DNA from: Aotearoamyces nothofagi
Taxonomy: Eukaryota > Ascomycota > Leotiomycetes > Leotiales > Tympanidaceae
Reading direction: 5' to 3'
DNA length: 64,000 bases
Assembly (NCBI GenBank): GCA_015345905.1
Contig: JADDTR010000029.1
Span: 1 to 64,000 of the forward strand
Shown here: piece after piece, positions 57,322-64,000 of the stretch
How the letters are laid out: every line of letters begins with the position of its first letter
How positions within the stretch are numbered: the first letter of the stretch is position 1
Position numbers and translations under genes: made by a program
The notes under the pieces: model-generated
The model's input: the letters and a program-made list of their open reading frames with translations, nothing else
What the model was told of the DNA's origin: nothing
The model's database searches: none

Positions 57322-59205
57322 ATGAGTTCCCTCCCACGTCACAGCTCGTTATCGCAGAACAGCGAGTTTGCACAGCACCAAAATGCAGACTTCAACTCGC
57401 CACACCATGCTGGCGACTTTGATCCGGAGCAGGTGGCGATGCTGCAGGACATTGCCAGGACTGGAGGCAGCGAAGGGCAGATGTATGGGTACACAGACAA
57501 TGGGGTCAGTGGATTGAATGGGTATGATGCGCATACAAATGGTGGGACTCCATTTCCAGAATCGAGTCAATGGGAATCATCAGCTTCATACCGTGATGTT
57601 GCTGGTGGGGTCCGTGAATTGGATTATACTCACCTTGCTTCAGGGCCCCCAAATCATGATCATGATCATGAACATCAACATGAAGTTGATCTTAATGACA
57701 TGGACCCCGCGGCCTTGCTAGAGAGCTTGGCAAATTTCGAGCACCCTCCCATAAGCAATAATAGCAATTCGAACGGCAATGCAAGCGGCGAGATCTCGAA
57801 CGATCACTTTGCCTCATTGCTACAAGCTGCAGCGACAGCAGGCGGTCAAGAGGCTGATCTTGGCCATAACAGACGAACGACCCGACAAACACCTGGAACT
57901 GATGTGCCGGATTTGGGGTTTGGTCAGACTACACCAAGAAACAAGCGCAAGCGGAACCCAGAGACTGAGAACCCACAGTTTGATACTGAAGCGACTCATG
58001 GTTTTGTGACCCAGAAGACTCAGAGAAAGGGGGCTAGCGGAAGTATTGAGGACGAAGATCAGTTGGCTAGGGAAAGAGAAATTTGGGGACCTGAAGATGA
58101 TGAAGATGAGGATAGGTTGGCTTTAGAAGAGCAGTATGACGGTCCAACTGTTGGTGCTTCCGATGCGAGAGCAGCTGGAGTACACTCCGCTGCTGCATTA
58201 TTCCGAAGACCTTCGGCTGCTTCGAAGAAATATACACGGCCGCCGATGTCAAAGCTCTTTACTTCTCTTGAATTGACTCCTGAGCAGTTCTTGCATCTAC
58301 AAGCCGCTGCCAAAAGATACATGCTTGACCCTGCCCACCCCGAGCGGAGGGACTGTGTCGGTAATCGAGGGAGAGGAGACACAGATATGGTGAAACTTAA
58401 GCTCTTTGGCTGTGTAAAGACCTTTTTGGAAGATGAGGGCTGGGGTGATATATGCTTTGGACCAAATGCAGACGGAGCTGATGTACGGAAACTGCGGTGG
58501 CCTCAGATGAAGAACAAGGTCATATCCCTCGTCACGCCTCTGCTGAGACGCATGGTCACTAATGAACGACAACGCAAATATGCTGTCGAAACGCGCAAAT
58601 CAACAGGCAATACCCCCGTACCCAGAAAGAACAACAAGAGGAATTATAATCAGGTCGACGCCACTCCAAAGACACCTCAGACACCCAACGATAATTCACA
58701 ATATCCGGACATCGATCCCAAGCTAGATCAATACCATTATGATCTCGATAACTCTTTCGGCAACGAGACCTCTCCCAACAACACACCTATTCCAAACCCT
58801 GCAAAACGACAAAAGCACACCAATCCCGACCCCGACTCGTCCTCTCATGCTACCGCCGCTGATGAACACTTCCCTCCAAGTATCGACTTCCCGCAAGACA
58901 GCCTCCCACACTATCACGTCTCCATCATCACAGCCACCAACGTCAACGTGCGTATCCGCCCAAAACTCGTCCTCACGCCCGCCACCTGTCCCGGATTCCC
59001 AAGCCTAGTGCAGCATGTGCACAACTTGCTCAGTGAAGGCGACGGCGAGAAGCTGCAGCTGAATGCCATCAAGCTTCTGAGCACGGATGGCCTGGTAGAA
59101 ATCGAGGGCGAGGAGGCATGGCTGGCGGCTGTAAAGAGGACAGAGGAATGCGAATGGATGGATGGTGAGGTCAGGATCGTGGCCGAGGTTTCGGCTGGAG
59201 AGTGA
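57322..59205 (+). CDS. Conserved unknown, probably nuclear, 627 aa
   Basis: A single exon from ATG 57322 (MSSLPRHSSLSQNSEFAQHQ). The first ~240 residues are His/Asn/Gly/Ser-rich and disordered, with a KRKRNPE basic patch. The ordered core is at about 285-425 (AGVHSAAALFRRPSAASKKY, then MSKLFTSLELTPEQFLHLQA, AKRYMLDPAHPERRDCVGNR, KLRWPQMKNKVISLVTPLLR). The C-terminus (about 530-627) forms another folded piece with alternating strands and helices. The core looks like a helical DNA- or protein-binding domain of fungal regulators, but no name is justified. It is convergent with glycogenin 610 bp downstream. Confidence 0.65.
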   Translation: MSSLPRHSSLSQNSEFAQHQNADFNSPHHAGDFDPEQVAMLQDIARTGGSEGQMYGYTDNGVSGLNGYDAHTNGGTPFPESSQWESSASYRDVAGGVRELDYTHLASGPPNHDHDHEHQHEVDLNDMDPAALLESLANFEHPPISNNSNSNGNASGEISNDHFASLLQAAATAGGQEADLGHNRRTTRQTPGTDVPDLGFGQTTPRNKRKRNPETENPQFDTEATHGFVTQKTQRKGASGSIEDEDQLAREREIWGPEDDEDEDRLALEEQYDGPTVGASDARAAGVHSAAALFRRPSAASKKYTRPPMSKLFTSLELTPEQFLHLQAAAKRYMLDPAHPERRDCVGNRGRGDTDMVKLKLFGCVKTFLEDEGWGDICFGPNADGADVRKLRWPQMKNKVISLVTPLLRRMVTNERQRKYAVETRKSTGNTPVPRKNNKRNYNQVDATPKTPQTPNDNSQYPDIDPKLDQYHYDLDNSFGNETSPNNTPIPNPAKRQKHTNPDPDSSSHATAADEHFPPSIDFPQDSLPHYHVSIITATNVNVRIRPKLVLTPATCPGFPSLVQHVHNLLSEGDGEKLQLNAIKLLSTDGLVEIEGEEAWLAAVKRTEECEWMDGEVRIVAEVSAGE

Positions 59206-59814
59206 TCAGTTCTGTATGAGTGCTGATATTAAGTCTTTGGAATCTGAAATTCGAAGACGCGAAGGAGACGGCGGGTGTACATTGTCTGGCGAATGCAGTT
59301 TTTGGAGGACAATTCCCTACATCGGCTTATCTGACGCGTATCATTGCTGGGAGTTGTAGAGGCATGTGGAATATGGCAACATATCGGAAAGGGAGGCTGC
59401 GCTATAATGAAGTGTAAATCAGCCTATGCCCAAAGGAGAGGCATAGATGTAGCATTATAGCTTGGCAATGTTAGAACATACACGGTACAATACAGCCACT
59501 TCACAAGCCTAACTTCTCATCCATATCTGTTGATTCACATAACATTAGGGTATCTGACAAGCTAGCTACATTAGAGAATGCTCTTAGATCAGAGAATCAA
59601 CACGCAGAGTAGACTAGACGCACAAAGTAGCGCAATATAAGCAAGGCTGCAAACACCAAAAAAAAGGCTCAAAATATGCTGATGCAATGCAGATGCAAAT
59701 GCTCGCAAAACGAAGAGAAGTATGAAATGAGTTGTGCAGACTGCTTCGGACGGACGATAAAGTTATTTATACATAAATGTCGTGAGGGATCGATCGTTTT
59801 GTAGCGAATAAGGC
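59206..59814. other. Convergent 3' region, no gene seen
   Basis: About 610 bp between the ends of the conserved unknown and glycogenin genes; it is consistent with two 3' UTRs. Confidence 0.5.
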
Positions 59815-62143
59815 TTAGGTCATAAGGATGTCTTTCTCCTCCTCACTTGGTTCTAGTGGTGTCTCATAGCTGGGAAACGTTTCCCCTTTTTCGAACGCTG
59901 CCATAGGTCCACTGTAACTAGGTTGGTCGATGGTTGAGGGAGAGCCAGGAATGGGAGTAGACATATCCTCCTGGCTTGCGGATATAGTGGGAGGAGCCGG
60001 AGGAGCCGGAGGAGTTGGAGGAGCTTGAGTTGGCGAAGCGACACCTTCAGAGCCGTATGGGAGTAATCTGCTAGGAATTTCACGCCCAGTACCATCATTA
60101 CCGAGTCTGTTAGCCAGGACGTCAGACTGACGACGAGCGAGCGCATCAAGTTGAGCTGCCGGATCCTACACTATTGTTAGTAGATTCACAATCTTCATTG
60201 GTTAAAGAATGGAAGCCCACCCAGTCAGCCTGTGATGGGACTCCTTCAGCAGCTGGCAGTTCCCCCTGTTCATCTCTTTCGTCGCCCCAAAAGCTTGGTC
60301 TCCGGATCGGCGCTGGCGTTACAGGCAGGCTGGGCCTCTCGAGTTCTGTTGGGAAGTCTGTGAGCTTCATGCTCCGTCTCCTCCCTCCCGGACTGGAAAC
60401 TTGTTTTATTGGTGTGCCGTATCCCTGCAGGACCTGAATGTTGCCTTTGCGGTTCTTTTGCAACATTCCAATATATCGTTCAATCTCAGGAATATCATCC
60501 CAGGCATTCACATGAGTATTGAACGACTGCCACGGATCAGTAGGAGCGGTGCCGATCGGAGGAGTGGTGGGTGTCACTGGATCGGCCTCTGTAGCTACAG
60601 CTGTACTACTTGGACTATGAGCGGGACGATCCAAATCTTCAGCAAACACTCTAGTCGGTTTTGGAGCGTCCTTCTCCCACGGGAATATAGGGGCTGGCTT
60701 CTGGTACGTTGGTGTCTTTGGCACTTCGTAGTACATATCTTTCGGTGGTTCGGGATACTTCTCCGGTGCTTTGAATGGGGTATAGTCATGTGACATCTCG
60801 TAGTGGGTTACAGGGAGGTTCGAGGCTTCGGGCTTAGAGTCCGCTGGTGGTGGTGCTCTATGAAAATTAATGGCTGAATTATTTGGAAATACTTTGATGT
60901 CATACCTTGCAGGATCCCACGGTGTATAGGGTGCCGCATCAACATTCTTCTTTTCTTCCACGTGTTCCTGTACTTGGGAATCTTCAGCTCGTTCTGAATT
61001 TTCTTCTACATTTATCACGATTTCGGCTGTCTCATGCACGGCGTGTTCTTCTGGTGCGGCACTGGGATTCTTATGCTCAGTGGCCCCACTGGAGTATCCG
61101 TAGGTCGCAGGCCGAGACTCCCCCTCGACGTGGTATTCTACAATACTTGGTGCTGTTGAGGCAGCAGACTTGTATAATGTTAGTCAATGAAATCTGAAGG
61201 AATAGCGGAGGACGAACGGATTCTCTATAATGGCGATCATAAACGGCCCACCATCTTCCGACCATCTCATCGTATGGACTGGATCCTTTGTTAGCTTCTC
61301 TACCCTGAGTCCATGGCTTGTCTTTTCCAATGAAGTGAACAGCGCTTATGCTAGATTGGAAATGACGGTATGCTGGGATGTACTGGTAATGTCCAGATGG
61401 CGTGACGTTATAGGTAAAGCTCAACCGGTTGTACGCGTTCTTGAAGTGAGTGTTCAGCAGTCCTTGATCCGCTCCATCAAACGATATTCCCCTTTGGGCC
61501 ATGGCAAGCAACGCAAAGTAATCCCCCATATTCGGATTTAGGACGAGGAGGCCCGTGTTGAATAAATCGGGCCAACCAATATCCGGTGCTGCTGAGAATG
61601 GTTGTGGAAGGTCAAACAACTCGTCAGGAGCTCGCAAAGCAACCATATCTGCATCCATATAGACGATACGCCTGAACTGCAGCTGCTTCCATAGCGTGAT
61701 CTTTGTGAAGGTCGAATGCAAGTCTGTGCGATCCATCAGCGTAAGGTTCGCTGGCGACTGGTTCACGATGCGTTCGACGGGTACGACGAAGTCGAAAATC
61801 TCCTGCAAGACCATTAGATAAAGCAATTGGTATTCTTGCTGGTTCAAGTTCTATCAGACCTCCAATTGCGTTATTGCCTCCGCAGAAACACTATCAGCCG
61901 TGAAGAGCACGGCGAGCTTTTTCGTCGTTCCTGCATCTCGCAACGAGTGCGCCAAAACGAGAGCACCTGTTCAGAGCTTTAGATACTGGTCCTGGAGCTC
62001 GTCGAAGCCCGCAACTTACCTGGCAAGTACACATCATTCAGTAGAAGCTATAAAAACTCCCGTCAGCGGATCCAACGGGATTTAAGATTGCGTGCTGGGT
62101 GATTACGAACTGTAGCATACACGTCCTCTGCTGGTGCGGCCAT
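59815..62143 (-). CDS. Glycogenin (GT8 glycosyltransferase, 7 exons)
   Basis: Model: exons 62143-62111, 62047-62020, 61966-61860, 61802-61218, 61168-60906, 60857-60221 and 60165-59815; 667 aa, phases closing throughout. The GT8 domain covers about residues 1-260: EDVYATLLLNDVYLPGALVL, AHSLRDAGTTKKLAVLFTAD, RIVYMDADMVALRAPDELFD (DxD metal motif), FNTGLLVLNPN, and HFIGKDKPW. The enzyme self-glucosylates to prime glycogen. The C-terminus holds DPWQSFNTHVNAWDDIPEIE and RYIGMLQK, which resembles the glycogen-synthase-binding region, and a last DPAAQLDALARRQSDVLANR. Introns 1 and 4 use unusual GTTCGT donors, and intron 5 (48 nt) keeps the frame open. Only the C-terminal half would show up as a plain long ORF. 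Confidence 0.9.
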
Positions 62144-62612
62144 TGCGACCGAGTGCCTGGAGAAATACTGCAATCCGAGGGAGGAGTTTCGACGTGCGAA
62201 CGAGAGGATTCTTATACGGCACGCAGACGTTGAGAGTCGAATGTTGAACGCCGTAGGCGGGGAAGTTGGGAAGCTTGGGAGCTCGGGGTTAGTGGATCTA
62301 GAGCTTGACGAAGGTGACGATGATTCCACTTAGCGGGCAAGCTCCACTGGAACACAGCTAGCAAAGAATTGGCGGGGAAGGCGCAAGCCGCATAGGAAGC
62401 TAGCTGCATAATCTCACAGAAGTGTACAGGTAGAGAGCAGATATAGAGCCGATGCAGAGCAGATGCAGAGCAGGTACTGAGCGGGCAGGCAATGGAACTC
62501 AAGTGCACACGACAGCTTGCACTCAGTGAGCTACCCTGTCCGGTCCGGACGGGCGCTTCTGATGGCGAGAAGCAGCAGCCACGGTCGCAGCGGGTGTTCT
62601 GGTGCTTTGATA

Positions 62613-62650
62613 CAGTGCAGTGCAGTGCAGTGCAGTGCGTACAGTACGGC
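62613..62650. repeat. AGTGC pentamer array with GTACAG tail
   Basis: CAGTGCAGTGCAGTGCAGTG then CGTACAGTACGG. Five-base period; it differs from TGTAC arrays by one T/C position. Confidence 0.88.
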
Positions 62651-62902
62651 ACCGGCCCACGGTGCGTCTCCACCGGCCCACGCACGTCTTCTGGTGCTTT
62701 CTGGTGCTTTGAGACTGTATCTGCTCACGGCGGTCCACCAGCCCATGCGTGGTGCAATTTCCGAATTGCCAGGCATTACATTACTTGCTCCGGACGGCTT
62801 TATCTATGTATCAATGCGCCTCGCCGTTGAGGATGAGCCCACACGTGCGCGGCGGATAAGGGACCGGCCACCGTGAGCAGGGCCAAGGGACGCTGGGTAA
62901 GG

Positions 62903-62938
62903 TATGTATGTACTGCACTGCACTGCACTGCACCGTAC
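62903..62938. repeat. TGCAC pentamer array, opposite orientation
   Basis: TGTACTGCACTGCACTGCAC then TGCACCGTAC. It is the reverse complement of the pentamer at 62613, ~290 bp away, so the pair forms inverted arms. Confidence 0.88.
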
Positions 62939-64000
62939 ATACAGCCGGGCTGGTGGGTGCATGTCGTATGGTGCGGTGCGTGCGGTAGCGACGTGCCGCT
63001 GTAGCGCGCTAAACCAGGCCCTTTGTCGTGTCCTTCTCTCGTCCAGCCACCACAGCTCTGCGCCCAGCACGACGACCTGTCTCGTTGCCCTTTTTCGCCT
63101 TCTTCGCCTCTATCGCCTCTTTCGCCTCCTTCGCCCCCCTCACTCGGGGAAGGCTGCCAGTCTATTGTAATGCTCGGGCTGGCCGGCTGTTCTATACGAG
63201 GGCCACACGCGGTGTAGGTCCGCTGGGTTAGGGTATTGGCCGGGCGCGTTAGCCTATGATGCTGGCCGAGGCTGTTATCGCAACTTGAGAGGATTCGGCG
63301 AACGTCAAGATCTTCGACGGCGTCGTGTGATGATGCCATCACCAACATCGCCAGTGGTGTCAGCGCCTCTAGCTCTCGAGCTGTACTCCCGCCACTGCTA
63401 CACTCTTCGAGACAGCTTCTGGTGACTGGTGACACGACACGTGTCTAACTCGCACTCTGGGAATCTAATCCTATGAAGCTTGAGACTCGAGACTCGAGAC
63501 TTGAGACTTGTCAAAATTGATGATCCAGATCCCTGCGCGCACTTTGGGCTGCATCCAACCATCTAGCAACAAGGCAAGCCATCAACTGTACTGTGCGGAA
63601 GTCCGAGTACAAGGAGAATGTCGCCAATAAAGTGGAAGGCAATAACCACTTCTGTCAACCATTGTGATCTAGAGGTGCGATGCATGTATGCTGTCAGGTT
63701 AACATACGAAGTAGAGGGTTTAATATCATGCTACTGGTTGCGGTACAGGTTGGTGGGAGCTGTCCGCATGTTGAATGGCCTACAACCCGAGTGCACATAA
63801 CAATCAATGGTCCTTATGATTTATTTGCTTCAGTGATGAAGGAGGCCGAGAAGGCTTGCTTGAGAGTGAGGGATTCTGCGGGCAAAACCGTGGGGCTCAA
63901 TTGATTGAGACATCGGCTATAATTATGTGTATAACGGTCTTGCCTCCATTGTATATGTCTGTATGATCTATCGGCGATCGAAAGCCTATTCATTTGCAAA

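Larger units (their letters stand above)
62144..64000. other. Promoter side of glycogenin, then repeat-rich tail, no gene seen
   Basis: Contains pentamer arrays (62613-62650, 62903-62938), a CGCCTCTTT/CGCCTTCTT run (63089-63137) and GAGACT/GAGACTC repeats (63480-63512). ORFs are short and lack domains. A 74-codon ORF at 63680-63904 reads a little protein-like at its end but has no support. Confidence 0.5.

Noticed and set aside
63680-63904. 74-codon plus ORF near the window end
   Set aside because: A short stretch looks protein-like but there is no start context, family or neighbour to support it.

Overview
The window looks like nuclear DNA of a filamentous ascomycete (Pezizomycotina). The evidence is many short introns (mostly 46-126 nt) with GTAAGT/GTATGT-like donors and CTAAC/CTGAC-like branch sites, typical fungal gene families (NNF1, HRD1, glycogenin, a G3BP-type NTF2/RRM protein, OXNAD and LMBR1 proteins), no bacterial-style operons, and a two-speed base composition. 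AT-rich blocks (1-1015 and about 4430-7520) are almost pure A/T with TAG/TCTAGAC words and have no long ORFs. That is what repeat-induced point mutation (RIP) leaves of old repeats. The class may be Leotiomycetes, but that is only an impression.

Layout. 1-7.5 kb: AT-rich blocks around one intact F-box-like gene and some unrecognised minus-strand ORFs. 7.5-12.3 kb: gene-poor, low-complexity DNA (C-rich, poly-G, GA, TGTAC repeats) with one small gene at 9.4-9.9 kb. 12.3-36.8 kb: main gene block with a TPR-like protein, a b561-like membrane protein, kinetochore NNF1, a PH-domain protein, a G3BP/Nxt3-like RNA-binding protein, an OXNAD oxidoreductase, an SDR, mitochondrial ClpP, a probable mitochondrial protein, a monoglyceride-lipase-like hydrolase and a C2H2 regulator. 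36.8-48.8 kb: about 12 kb with no recognisable gene but many unrelated short tandem arrays. 48.8-62.1 kb: second gene block with a CMD-family protein, HRD1, an LMBR1-like protein, a small membrane protein, a conserved unknown and glycogenin. 62.1-64 kb: repeat-rich, no convincing gene.

Exon structures were rebuilt by hand from splice signals and checked for phase, so most multi-exon models close exactly in frame. The genes are a mixed housekeeping set and not a cluster. HRD1 (ER-associated degradation) and ClpP (mitochondrial matrix proteolysis) are the two protein-quality-control genes. ClpP and a probable mitochondrial protein share a divergent promoter of about 180 bp. The most unusual signals are the dispersed TGTAC/TGCAC pentamer arrays (some as inverted pairs), the 12-kb array-rich gene desert, the glycine-rich repeated segments in the b561-like protein, a 19-nt micro-exon in clpP, a GC-AG intron and two GTTCGT donors in one gene. 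No clearly new multi-gene system was found.
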